Assembly: GCA_032719365.1 (NCBI GenBank) | Contig: CM064870.1 | Coordinates: 22,076,738-22,140,737 of the forward strand | From: Prinsepia uniflora | Lineage: Eukaryota > Streptophyta > Magnoliopsida > Rosales > Rosaceae | Reading direction: 5' to 3' | Length of the DNA: 64,000 bases | Translations under genes and position numbers: made by a program | Notes under the pieces: generated by a model | The model's input: the letters and a program-made list of their open reading frames with translations, nothing else | What the model was told of the DNA's origin: nothing | The model's database searches: none | Shown: one piece after another, positions 10,949 through 22,830 of the stretch | Layout: each line of letters starts with the position of its first letter | Position numbering within the stretch: position 1 is the first letter of the stretch

Positions 10949-13671
10949 TGTTCGTACCTAAACTGGTAGGCCTGACCAAAGGTCGAGTAAGCCCACCTTA
11001 GGAATTCCCAAGCCCTTCAGCTGAAAAAACGTACAAACCATGCTCAACCAACCAAGGCTGACCGATCACATCTAATCGACCAAGGCCTTCTACTCAGACA
11101 TCCTAATCACTATCAATGAGGCAAAACAACATAGGCCGATCATATCTGATCGGCCTACACATCTGGTCGGCCAGGCTTCACCTTCAGCCACATCTAACCA
11201 CTCAGCAAGAGGTCGATCAACATCACAGGTCGACCACATCTAGTCGACCATGCCCACTAACATACCAGAAATGTTGCTCAGGACCACACCAGAACATATG
11301 TCAGCTCCTAAAGGCAACAACATTTGTCCATATCGATAAACATCAATAACCACATTCAACGCTATTATAAATATATGGGTACCCCCTCTAAAAGGTAATG
11401 ACAATCTGTAACGATCTGTCCCGAATTTCAAGATTAGATTAGTGATTAATGAAGGATTAATGAGATTGATCGATGATTAGTTGAGTGATTTCGGACGAAC
11501 GGTGTGAAATGACCGTGTTGCCCTTGGAGGTGGGCGAAACGTTGACTTTTGACTCGGGTGGTCAAACAGACTTTGGCCGATGACTATGACGTAGTTCGAG
11601 ACGTCACGAGTTCGTAGTCAGGCGGCACGTCCGATTCTGACGTTCGACGGAAAAGTTATGAAGCTCGAAAATATAGGGGCATTTTGGTAATTTTGCCTAA
11701 AGGGTATTTTGGTCATTTGGTTGCCTTGGGATTTTTACCCACTTGGATTAGGAAACCTGTCCTTTTCTGGAAGGCTATGGAACCATGGATAACCGCTTCT
11801 CACTTGTTTAAATGGGTGTGAAGTGTGTGCAAATGTGATCGGTGGAAGTAGACCGAGAGTGAAAATAGACCAGGTGAGCAATCCTTCCATCCAATTACCT
11901 TCAATCCTCATCCCTGACCCATGAATTATGAACATGAGTTGGAGAGGGAGTCGAGACGATCACAGTGGTGCCTTCGTGACGGGTAGTCATGGACGGTGGC
12001 CAGCAAGCCTTGAACGGTAAGGTTTATGGTTCAAAATTGGATATGGGTTTTTAGCGCTTATTGATCGATTATAACGATTGGAACACGATGTTGGAGGTCA
12101 TACAAGTCGATTGGGACTGAAATTGAGGCTGGAGGAGATCAGGATCAATTGCAGGATATGGTTGCAGAACACGGGTTTGATCCTTGATCGGGAAGGAAAG
12201 TTAGAGACTTGGATTTCATGTTTTGATCACGTAGATCGATTGGAAATGAGTAGACGAAACTATAGGAGTTGGAAGGAGTGAAAAAGAGTCGAAATCGAGG
12301 GAGAACCGGTCACGCCGGTCCGGTTGGACCGGATTCGTAGAGGACTGAATCAGACCAGGTTCACGTGAGGATAACGATGAACAATGCACCAGTGCGTGAC
12401 TCCCACGCACAATGCCTTTGGGCGGTACGTGAGGGCGCGTGGACCCTCATTTCGAGGCACGGTCAACATGAGTTTTTAAGTATTCGATAAAACGTATATT
12501 TTTTGATTGGTTTCGAGTCGATCGGACACCGTTTCGATATAGTTCGGGATGTTTGAAGGTTTAGGATCGAGTTTAAATATGTTTAAAAATTCAAAAAAAT
12601 TACGGAGATTTAATGGAAGGTTATTGAAGTAGTTAGTGACCTTAGAATGTAATTTGGACAGGTTCAGAAGTTCCGGTGATGGTGGAGTAGCGGGGAAAGG
12701 CGTATTGCATGCGTATCAAGGTGACAGCTAGGACGGTCTGTGAGTGGACTTTTCTTTCTAAATTATAATGCATGCATAACTGTTTTATATGTTTTCTATA
12801 TATCATTTCTATGCTTATGATTATGGTATTTATGATTTACATAATTGTACGTATTTCGATGTGATTTACTTAATTGCACGTATTTTGAGAATATGGTTTA
12901 TGCTATGCTTTGACGATGATTTTGACAAATGATTTTATACTGTTTATACATATTGTGTTTTGTTGATGATTTGATGATATGATATTGGGTTTGAATGGGA
13001 ATTCGGGCATGAGACCCATTTCGATAACATATGATTTCGAATTTCGGTTTTAATATGATTTCTGGATTTGGATTCTGGTTTCAAAATGATGATTTTGGAT
13101 TCGGATTTAGAAATAGTTTTCGAATGCATGCCTTTGGTTGTACGTGGAGAGTATAAATGTCTTTTTCTATAAAATGTTTTATAAACTTATTTATTTTTGT
13201 ACACTCACAGTCTTTTCTGGTTTTTCAATGCCATTCAGGTTGATGTGGATGCGGGCTGTTGGTGAGACTAAGACATCACACACGATCCACGGTGGTTTTT
13301 GAGCACTCTGGGAAACTAGAAGTTGTTTTTGGACCGTTGGCCTGGGATCCGTTAGGTGGTTTGCGTGGCACATGCAGGTTGGACGGGTGTCTGGCCTTCG
13401 TGTCACACGTGGGTTAGACGGCAGCATGGCACATCCCTTAATCCTGGAGGGATTGAGGATGGGTCGTGTCACAATCTTCCCCTCACGCTGCCTAAATTAC
13501 TACAGTACCATTCCTACTTAATCTAACTTAAACATCGGAGACTGTTAGGATAACACCACATGGTGTCTTTTTGCTTTTTTCCTCTCTCTACGCAAGTCTT
13601 CCTACCCCGAGAAGAGCAGTCAAGGGTGCTCAACGAGGCAAGTCTAAGTTGGTTCATTTCTTGCATCAACA
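10949..13671 (+). mobile_element. 5' LTR of a second Tat-type element, split by a solo LTR
   Basis: Starts TGTTCGTACC, similar to the LTR at 24972 (TGTTTATACC), and ends TTGCATCAACA. Removing the nested solo LTR and one copy of its target duplication leaves about 650 bp. A TATA box (TTATAAATATATGG, about 11365) lies just left of the nested insertion. The LTR is followed at once by a primer-binding-site remnant, which fixes its right end and the + orientation. GATCGGCC/GGTCGACC-rich words recur in its left part. The exact left boundary rests on similarity to 24972 and is less certain. Confidence 0.65.
11407..13471 (+). mobile_element. Solo LTR (2065 bp), with 5-bp target duplication CAATC
   Basis: Starts TGTAACGATCTGTCC and ends GGGTCGTGTCA. 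The five bases before it (11402-11406) and after it (13472-13476) are both CAATC. No internal region or second LTR is present, so it is a product of LTR-LTR recombination. Its left end matches the reverse complement of 34058 downward, so it is of the same family as the LTR at 31336-34058. Confidence 0.9.
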
Positions 13672-13691
13672 GTTTAACACCGTCTATGGGA
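13672..13691 (+). other. Primer-binding-site remnant of the second Tat-type element
   Basis: GTTTAACACCGTCTATGGGA directly follows the LTR end. The usual form in this group is GTTTGGCGCCGTCTGTGGGA. The differences are G-to-A changes, as expected from deamination of methylated DNA. Confidence 0.7.
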
Positions 13692-13793
13692 ATTCAGAAA
13701 CAATACCCCACGCTCTCACTCACTAATTCTGCCATATTGAATTACTCGAAGCACCATGTTGGACTAACGATACGAAGGAGAGCTTACTCACAC
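13692..13793 (+). other. Leader of the second Tat-type element, left piece
   Basis: About 100 bp between the primer site and the nested Tekay-type element. It ends with CACAC, the target duplication. The sequence resumes at 22831 on the other side of the insertion. Confidence 0.6.
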
Positions 13794-16256
13794 AAACAGG
13801 ACTCATCCAAATCCCTCGGGGACCACCCTGGGATGGCCTGCTCCCGTTTGAAAATTACCCTAGAGTGCCAAAAATACCCTTAACGGGATTAAAGTTTAAC
13901 AAGTTCAAATTCTAGATTGCCAAACCAGGGATACGTATTTTAAAAAAAATGAGCACATATGTCAGTTTACAAAATAGTACTCTAACCTACCCAAACGGGT
14001 ATACAAGTGCGCAACGAAAATTATCTATGCCTCGGTCTCTGGATCAGCCCCTACCTCATTGTCATGGCCTGGAGGGTCAAGAAAACAGTTAATAAGTGAG
14101 TGGACAAAAAATAAACAGTATTTCCAAAACAATTTTAAAGGAAACAAATAAAGGTTTTCCCCTCCGTTTTCAAACATGCATGCATTCAAGTCAAATCATA
14201 GGAAATGGAAATCGAAGCATAAAGAAATATAAATTTGGACATATAAAACAGTAATGCACAATATATCCAATCCTCGACATCCCAAATGTCTGACATCGCT
14301 GATGTCAATTCAATAATGTCACGGTTCTAAGGCTACGCGTGTCACTCGGGGTCTCAAGTCTGAGTACTCCCCATGATCCACCAATACTCGGGTGATATCA
14401 CCGACACTGTCCTGGGTGATATCCATTTCTCACACTCCTGATCCTGAGCCTCTCCTCGGAGCGGCCTCTCTCAGGCAGTGTATTGTGACTACTCTCGGAT
14501 ACTACGAGACGTCTGGAGGAGATAATAACCCATAAGGATGGTATCTATATTGTAATAGTCAAAACCAGTGAAAATCCTATTTAAACCATTTCCCAAAATC
14601 CCTGTTTGACTCCAAAAGTAGTCAACACACTATCCAGACGGGTCTCAAGCCCAAAACATCGTAATATGTAAAATCGATCGTAACCGCGATTTAAAATCCA
14701 CAAGACCATCAATGAATGATACCAAATTATTTCAATTCAAATCATATAATAAAGTAGTTATGCATGCATTTCATTTTATAACACAAACTCACTCCCGGTT
14801 TTCGCTGCGCTAACGAACTGCGTTGTAATTGCCTCGAAGCTAAACCACAGTCTCTGAGCCTGTCCAAAACACATCCAAAGGTCACTAACGGACTCTACAT
14901 GTTCAAACACTAAACCCCCAAAAATTCTAATACCGAGAACGTGTCCCAAAATCACTTTCCGAGGCTTTAAATCCCTAAATGACCTATCAAACGATCTATG
15001 ATCGACTCGAAACCATCACCATTGGATTCGGATCATCGAAACCTTTCATATATGACCGGTTTGACCTCGAAAAATATTCCCACGCACAGGTCAAAGTTCC
15101 TAGTCAACGTTGGTTAAAAGTCAACACTGACGTCAGTAAAAGTCAACGTTGACTTCACAGTTAATGGTCAACGATCAACGTTAACGTCATCAAAGTCAAC
15201 GCTGACGTCATACTGACGTCAGCTTGACATGTCTGACATGTGCCACGTCAATGCTAATTAGACCTAACAATTGCCGCGTGGGAGCATCCCATTGGCCACG
15301 TGGCCTGACAACCCTAACAGATGATGACGTCACCCACTGTCGTTATCATCGTCTACCTCTCGACGGGTCGATCCGGTTTACTGTAACGGGTTAACCAGAC
15401 CCGCGACTCGACCCGATTCTAACTCCTTCAAAACTTAACCATTTTCGATGATTCTTGTCCCTATCGACTCAAAATCAACCCATAAGAAAGCCTATGGATT
15501 CAAAAACATGAAAAACGGTCTAGAATTTACCTCCCAAGCTTGAATAGTAACGGTCGATTTTCAAATTAGGTTTCCCTTTGACTCCAGCCACCCCAGTCCT
15601 TGTTTTTGGTCTCCTTGAGATCGTACATACCCTAGGAACATGTTTGAATCATTAGAAGCCCCAAAAAAACCCTAGAAATCAAGTTTACATTTTTTAGTCC
15701 AAAATGGGTTTTTGGGTTTACCTTAGTCGTGACTCCTCTGCCGTGCTCAGCCTCTCACTGTCGTCTCTTAGCCATCCCTTCTCCCTCACTCTCTCAGACT
15801 ATCACAGAAGATGATGGTATAATGGTTGGGTTGGGTTTTTTGGTTTTCTTTGTTTTTCGAGTAAAGGAGAAACAAAGCAAGAATATGGAAATGAAACAAG
15901 TATTAGATCCAAAACCATGGGAAAATAGGCTAATGGGATGAGCGACAAGTGTCACTCATCCATTGGTCAAATCAGATATTTTGGACCAATCCACAACTGC
16001 CATTTGTACTAATCCCCGAAAAGTGTGAATAGTTCTAATTTGTTTCTGTGACCCGTAACTTTCCGGTCGAACGTCTGATTTCGATGTCCCACCTATCTAC
16101 GGACTCGTAACGTCCCGATCTACGTAACAGATCTTGATTAAAGCCCAAAAAATGCCCCAAGTCAAAATTAAAAAATTTTCCCTTTTCCATGGGCAAAATA
16201 GTCAATTCATAATTAAAAACCCGAAATTACAGTTAACGAAAATTCGGGTTGTTACA
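13794..16256 (-). repeat. 3' LTR of the Tekay-type element
   Basis: 2463 bp, plus-strand left end AAACAGGACTC, right end CGGGTTGTTACA. Aligned by eye with 20323-22825 it shares long blocks, for example CTCTGATACTACGAGA-like text and TCACGGTTCTAAGGCTACG. It carries many substitutions and small indels, which points to an old insertion. Confidence 0.9.
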
Positions 16257-16275
16257 ATTTACCCTCCTTATAAAA
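16257..16275 (-). promoter_or_regulatory. Polypurine tract of the Tekay-type element
   Basis: On the minus strand TTATAAGGAGGGTAAAT runs into the LTR start TGTAACAACCCG, the expected place for plus-strand priming. Confidence 0.65.
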
Positions 16276-19200
16276 TTTCATCCCCGAAATTCACTCAAAC
16301 AAATGTGGATACTGTTATCTGATTTGGGTCTCTTGCTCCCATGTGGCTTCTCCTACATCATGGTTTCTCCACAACACTTTAACTAGGGGAATTGTCTTGG
16401 CTATTCTTTTCCTTCCGATCCAAAATTTGTACTGGCTATTCTTCAAAGCTCAAATTTGTCCTGAGTTCCAATGGTTGTTCTGGAAAAACATGCGATTCCT
16501 CACGCACGTACTTACGGAGCATCGACACATGGAACACATCATGAACTTTGGCAAATTCTGGAGGTATAGCCAATTTGTATGCCACTTGACCAAGTCTCTC
16601 TGTAATCTCATACGGTCCAATGTAACAGGGACTCAACTTCCCACGTCTACTATATCAGATAATCCTTTTCCAAGGGGATAACTTTAGGAAGACCCAATCT
16701 CCTACAGCAAATTCAAGGTCACTGATCTGACGATCGACATAACTCTTTTGGGGATCCTGTTCTGCCTTCAATCTTTCTTTGATGATCTGAACCTTCTCTT
16801 GGGTCATATCCATGAGGTCTGGCATCAAAATTGCCCTCTCGTCTACCTTAGTCCAAAAAATAGGCGTCCTGCATTTTCGTCCACACAGGGCCTCAAACGT
16901 TGTCATCCCTATACTCGCCAGATAACTGTTGTTGTAGGAAAACTCCATCAAAGTCAAGAGCGTATCCCAAGTGTCCTGAAACTGCGTATCCCAAGTGTCC
17001 TGAAACTGCAGCACACAAGCTCTCATCATATCCTCCAAGGTTTGTATGATCTTCTCAGACTAACCATTCGTCTGTGGATGAAAACTGGTGCTAAAGTGTA
17101 GGCTCGTACCAAGAGCTTTCTGTAGACTCCACTAAAACCTCGAAGTAAACCGCGGATCCCGATCCGACACTATCGACATTGGCGTACCATGTAGCCTAAT
17201 GATCTCATCCATGAACAACTGAGCTAGCCAGTTTGGTTTAAAGGTTTCACGTATTGGAAGGAAATGCGCTGACTTCGTCAATCTGTCCACTATTACCCCG
17301 ACTCCATCAAATCCGCTTCGTGTCCTAGGCAGTTTGAACACAAATTCCATGGTGATGTGATCCCATTTCCACTCGGGGATCAGAAGTGGCTATAAAGCTC
17401 TATACGGCCTTTATCGTTCAGCTTTTACCTGTTGCCAAGTCAAACACCTACTGAAAAACTCTATGATCTCCCTTTTCATCCCAGCCCCCCCAATAATGAT
17501 CTTTAAGTGTACGATACATCTTCATCTCTCATGGGTGCATCACATATATTGAACTATGGGCCTCATCTAGGATCTCTGTCTTCCACTCTGCCACTATAGG
17601 TATGCACAAATGACCCTGCTTCAGTAAAGCTCCAGCATCTCTGATGGTGAAATCCTACCGGTCACCTACCTCATCTTCTATCCTCAGAACACACAAGGTG
17701 TGAAGTTACGCCTCTATAATCCAGTTAATCAGGATTAGTCTCACATGGAAACTAGCCAACAAGGCTCCCTCATCACCTAACCCCAAGTATAACTCCTACT
17801 TTTCGGAGTTCCACTAACAAGGGTAGATACACCATCATCAAGTGAGCTACTAAACCCGCAGATTTCCAGGTCAGAGCATCTGCTTCCACATTTTCTTTTC
17901 CAGGATGGTACTCAATCGTACAGTCGTAGTCCTTAATCAGCTCTAACCACCGTCTCTGTCTCAGATTCAGTTCCTTCTGAGTAAAAATGTGTTTCAAACT
18001 CTGGTGGTCTATGAAGTTCCTGCATGTCTCTCCGTACAAGTAGTGTCTCCAAATATTCAGAGCATGTACCACTGCTGCCAATTCTAAATCATGGGTGGAA
18101 TAGTTCAACTCATGTGGCTTAAGCTACCGAGAGGCGTAAGCAATAACTCTCTCGTATTGCATCAGTACACAACCCAAACCTTGTATTGATGCATCCCTGT
18201 ACACCTCAAACTCCCTAATATCATCTAGAAGGGCTAAAACTGGCACAGTAGTCAGCCACCTCTTTAATTCCTGCAAACTATGTTCGCACCGTTCATCCCA
18301 AACGAACTTAACCTTTTTTCTGGTTAATCGGGTCAATGGAGCTGCTATGGTAGAGAAACCCTCTACAAACTTTTGGTAGTATCCTGCCAACCCTATGAAA
18401 CTCTGGACCTTAGTAACTGTCTTCGGTCTCTCCCAGTTGGTTACAGCTTCTATCTTCTGGGGGTCCGCACTAATCCCATCCGCTGAGATCACATGGCCCA
18501 GAACTGACATTTGCTCAGCTTTGCAAATAACTGGTTCCTCCTCAGCCTGTTCAATACCAACCTCAGATGTTTCTCGTGCGCTTTGGCACTATTTGAGTAA
18601 ACTAGGATGTCGTCAATGAATACAATCACAAACATATCCATGTATGGCCTAAACACCTAGTTCATTAAATCCATAAATGCAGCTGGTGCATTCGTCAACC
18701 CAAATAGCATTACCAAGAACTCATAATGCCCATACCTCGTCCGAAAAGCAGTCTTCGGAATGTCCTCTTCAGCAATCCTCAGCTGATGGTATCCCAATCG
18801 AAGGTTAATCTTCAAAAAGTACTTAGCCCCCCTTAAAAGATCAAACAAATCATCTATCCTAGGCAATGGATACTTATTCCTTACCGTTACTTTGTTGAGT
18901 TGTGTGTAATCTATGCACAATCGCAGGCTACCAACATTTTTCCTTACAAATAGCACCAGAGCTCCCCACGACGAAGCACTAGGTTGGATGAATCCCAGAT
19001 CCACCAAATCCTGTAACTGAACCTTCAATTCCCTCAACTCAGCCGGTGGCATACGATACGGCGCCTGAGATATGGGTCGTGTCCCTGGAAGTAGTTCAAT
19101 TGTGAACTCAATCTCTCGGTGCGGTGGTAATCCGGGTAAATCCTTTGGGAAGACATCTGGAAATTCCTGTACCACATGTATGTCCTCTACCCTCAACGGG

Positions 19201-20233
19201 GTATCACGCGTATCCACTACGTGAGTGAAATAACCTTGACAACCATTCCTCAGTAGCTTGTTAGCTATAAGAGCCGAAATCACTCCAGGTGGTGAAACTC
19301 TCAGATCTCCCTGAAAAATCACTTCAAGTAGACCTGGACTCCGAATGATCACCCACTTATTACAGCAGTTAACAATTGAATTGTGCTTCGATAGCCAATC
19401 CATTCCAAGTCTGACATCAAATTCATGCAAGTCCAAAAGTATCAAATCAACAACCAAGTCTACCTCTCCTACCCTCACAGGGCATTCTCTCAACACATGG
19501 GTCACTACATAAACATCCCTAGTCGGTGTACCCACTCCTAAATCACACTCAATGAAGCTCTTCCATAATGTCCTCCCTTCGAACCACTATGACATGAAGG
19601 TCCAAGGTGCGAATGCTCCCGGTGTTGTCCATCTCCATAAGTCAGCTGCCGAGCTGGTAGACTAGCCTCCACCCTCACAGCTGCGATAATCAACTCTCTC
19701 AGAGTAATGTAAGATCTCGTCGTCACTATGGCATGAATCTCCCCCTCGCAATCCCAACTTGAAGCGGCAACACTTATCAGCTTCATTACTCACGAACGTT
19801 GAAGAAAAGCGGGACAACATCAGAAAATTCTGCTCGTACTCTGCCACAGTCTTGCTCCCTTGCTAGAGTTTCATAAACTCAGTCTCTCTAGCATCCCAGA
19901 AAGATTGTGGATAGTATTGATCCAAGAACCGCTCCCTGAAGACCTCCCAAGTCATAGTACTGACAGTTCAGCCTGACATCTCTAGTGCGTACCACCACTG
20001 GTAAGCTCCACCATCCAACAAAAATGTAGCCAAAAAACTCGCTCCTCTAGAGGACAATGCATCACTGCAAAGATCCGCTCCAGTCGAGTGATCCACTAAT
20101 GAGCTTCCTTAGGGTCGGCTCCCTCACTGAACGTAGTGGCTCCCAAACGTTGGGCTCGCTCGATACTGGCACTCTTCATGTCTCTAACTATCTCATCCTC
20201 AATTCGTGCGCGAGGCTCGCATCTCGGAGGCAT
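16265..20233 (-). pseudogene. Tekay-type gag-pol remnant with chromodomain
   Basis: Gag starts at ATG 20233 (MPPRCEPRARIEDEIV) and has stops. VAEYEQNFLMLSRFSS marks the capsid region near 19840. The protease keeps VRLGMDWLSKHNSIV, but the catalytic D-S/T-G segment is absent where the frame restarts near 19555. RT is read in 19200-18520 with LFVRKNVGSLRLCIDY, NKYPLPRIDDLFD and FIDDILVYSN (YVDD position, about 18620). RNase H is at about 18330-17870 (YASR, ALNIWRHYLYGE, NVEADAL). Integrase core is at 17350-16640 (GVIVDRLTKSAHFLPI, IVSDRDPRFTSRF). The tail has GPYEITERLGQVAY and VFHVSMLRKYV, then a chromodomain-like region near 16440-16265. A perfect 24-bp tandem duplication (16961-16984 and 16985-17008) repeats eight residues. 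Confidence 0.88.
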
Positions 20234-20307
20234 ATCAATTGTTAAGAGGCACAAATTAGTATGACATATGAAGCGTCAATGTACAAAGTATTGCTCGCTA
20301 TCCTAAT

Positions 20308-20320
20308 GCTCTAATACCAA
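20308..20320 (-). other. Primer-binding site of the Tekay-type element
   Basis: Minus strand TTGGTATTAGAGC, two bases inside the 5' LTR end. It is complementary, bar one base, to the 3' end of plant initiator tRNA-Met. Confidence 0.85.
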
Positions 20321-20322
20321 GC

Positions 20323-22825
20323 TGACAAGACCAATCCCGATCCCTAGGGGACCACCTTGGGATGTGCCCTGCTCCCGTCTGACAATTACCCTAGAGTGCC
20401 AAAAATACCCTTAATAGGATTAAAGTTTAACAAGTCCAAATTATACATTGCCAGACCAGGGATACGTATTTTAAACAAAATGTGCACATATGTCAGTTTA
20501 CAAAATAGTACTCTAACCTACACAAATGAGTATACATGTGTGCAATGAAAAGTATCTATGCCTCGGCCTTGGGATCAGCCCTTGCCTCAGTGTCACGGCC
20601 TGGAGGGTTAAGAGAACAGTTAAAGAGTGAGTGGACAAAAAATAAACAGTATTTCCAAAACGTTTTTTAAGGAAACAAATAAAGGTTTTCTCATCCATTT
20701 TCAAACATGCATGCATTCAAGTCAAATTATAAGAAATGGAAATCGAAGCATAAAGCAATATAAATTTGGACATATAAAACAGTAATGCACATTATAATCC
20801 TCGATATCCCTGATGTCTAATCAATAATGTCACGGTTCTAAGGCTACGTGTGACACTCGAGGTCTCAAGTCCGAGTACTCCCCAGGAGCCACTATTGCGC
20901 GGGTGATATCATCAAACACTGTCCTGAGTGATATCCATCTCTCACACTCCTGATCCTGAGCCTCTCCTCGGAGCGGACCCTCTCAGGCAGTGCACCGTGA
21001 ATACTCTAGGATACTACGAGATGTCTGGAGAAGACAATAACCTATAAGGATGATATGTATAGTGTAATAGTCAAAACCAGTGAAAATCATGTTTAAACCA
21101 TTTCTCAAAATCTCTGTTTGACTCCAAAACTAGTCAACACACTATCCAGATGGGTCTCAAGCCCAAATCATCGTAATACTTAAAATCGCTCGTAACTGCC
21201 ATTTAAAATCCACAAGACCATCAATGAATGATCCCAAAGTATCTCAATTCAAATCATATTATAAAGAAGTTAAAATAATTATGTATGCATTTCATTTTAT
21301 AACACAAAAGTCCACTCACTCTCAATCCTCGTTGCGGTAACGAACTGCTCTGTAACTGGCTCGACACTAAACCACAGTCTCCGAGCCTGTCCAAAACACA
21401 TCCAAAGGTCACTAACGGACTCTACAAGTTCAAACACTAAACCCCCAAAAAGCTTATACTGGGAATGCATCCCGAAAACACATCTCGAGGATTTAAACCC
21501 CTAAATGACCTATCAAACAATCTTTGATCGACCCAAAACCATCGCCATTAGATTCAGATCATCGAAACCTTTTGGGTATAATTAGTTTGACCTCGAAAAA
21601 TATTCCCACGCGACCCCACGCAGGGGTCAAAGTTCCTAGTCAATGCTGGTCAAAAGTCAACACTGACGCCGACATTGACATCACGGTCAACAACCAACAA
21701 TCAACGGTCAACGCTGACATCATCAAAGTCAACGTTGATGTCATCGTTGACGTCAACTTGACATGTGTAACATGTGCCATGTGTCACACGCTGACTAGTC
21801 CACATGTCTGACACATCAGTGCTAACTAGACCTAACAACTCCCACGTGGCAGCACCCCATTGTCCACGTGTCTTGACAACCCTGACAGATGATGATGTCA
21901 CCCATTGACATCATCATCGTCTACCTCTCAACGGGTCGACCCGGTTTACTGTAACGGGTCAACTAGACCGGAGACCCGACCTGGTTCTAACTCCTCCAAA
22001 ACTCAACCATTTTCGACCATTCTTGTCCCCCATCGACTCGAAATCAACCTAGAAATAAGCCTATGGATTCAAAAACATGAAAAACGGTCAAGAATTTACC
22101 TCCTAAGCTTGAACAGTAATGATAGATTTTCGAACTAGGTTTCCCGTCGACTCCAGCCACTTCAGTCATTGTTTTTGGTCTCCTTGAGATCGTACAGACC
22201 CTAGGAACATGTTTGATTGATTAGAATCCCTAAAAAAACCCTAGAAATCGAGTTTACATTTTTGGGTCCAAAATGGGTTTTGGGGTTTACCTTAGTCATG
22301 ACTCCTCCGCCGTGCTTAGCCTCTCACTATCGTCTCTTAGCCGTTCCTTCTCCCTCACTCACTTAGAAAATCACATAAGAAGAAGGTATAATGGTTGGGT
22401 TGGGTTTGTGGGGGTTTTTTTGTGTTTCGAGTAAAGGAAAAGCAAAGAAAGAAGATGGAAATAATACAAGTATTAGATCTGAAACCATTGGAAAATGGGC
22501 TAATGGTATGAGTGACACTTGTCACTCATCCATTGGTCCAATTGGATATCTTGGACTAATCCACAACTGCCATTTGTACAAATCTCCAAAAAGCATGAAT
22601 AGTTCTATTTTATTTTCGTGACCCGTAGCTTTCCCGTCGAACGCCTAATTTCAGCGTTCCGCCTATCTATGGACTCATGGCGTCCTAATCTACGTAACAG
22701 ACGTCGGTCAAAGTCCAAAAAGTGTCCCTAGTCAAAAGTAAAAAAAATTCCCTTTCCAGGGGCAAAATAGTCAATTCATAATTAAAATTCCGAAATTACA
22801 ATTAACAAAAATTTGGGTTGTTACA
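20323..22825 (-). repeat. 5' LTR of the Tekay-type element
   Basis: 2503 bp, plus-strand ends TGACAAGACC and GGGTTGTTACA. It keeps both terminal dinucleotides, unlike its partner. Confidence 0.92.
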
Positions 22826-22830
22826 CACAC

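Larger units (their letters stand above)
13794..22825 (-). mobile_element. Full-length Tekay-type Ty3/gypsy element, 9.0 kb, TSD CACAC
   Basis: Two LTRs (13794-16256 and 20323-22825) are flanked by CACAC at 13789-13793 and 22826-22830. On the minus strand the order is 5' LTR, 2-nt gap, primer site TTGGTATTAGAGC (initiator-Met tRNA type, one change from TTGGTATCAGAGC), gag, protease, RT, RNase H, integrase, chromodomain-like tail, polypurine tract, 3' LTR. This order and the C-terminal chromodomain fit the Tekay/Del chromovirus group. Every coding part has lesions. The left LTR has lost its terminal TG, reading AAACAGG where the right LTR reads TGACAAG. Confidence 0.92.

Noticed and set aside
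16343..16681. 112-codon frame on + and neighbouring + frames to 18619
   Set aside because: Shadows of the minus-strand integrase and RNase H of the Tekay-type element.
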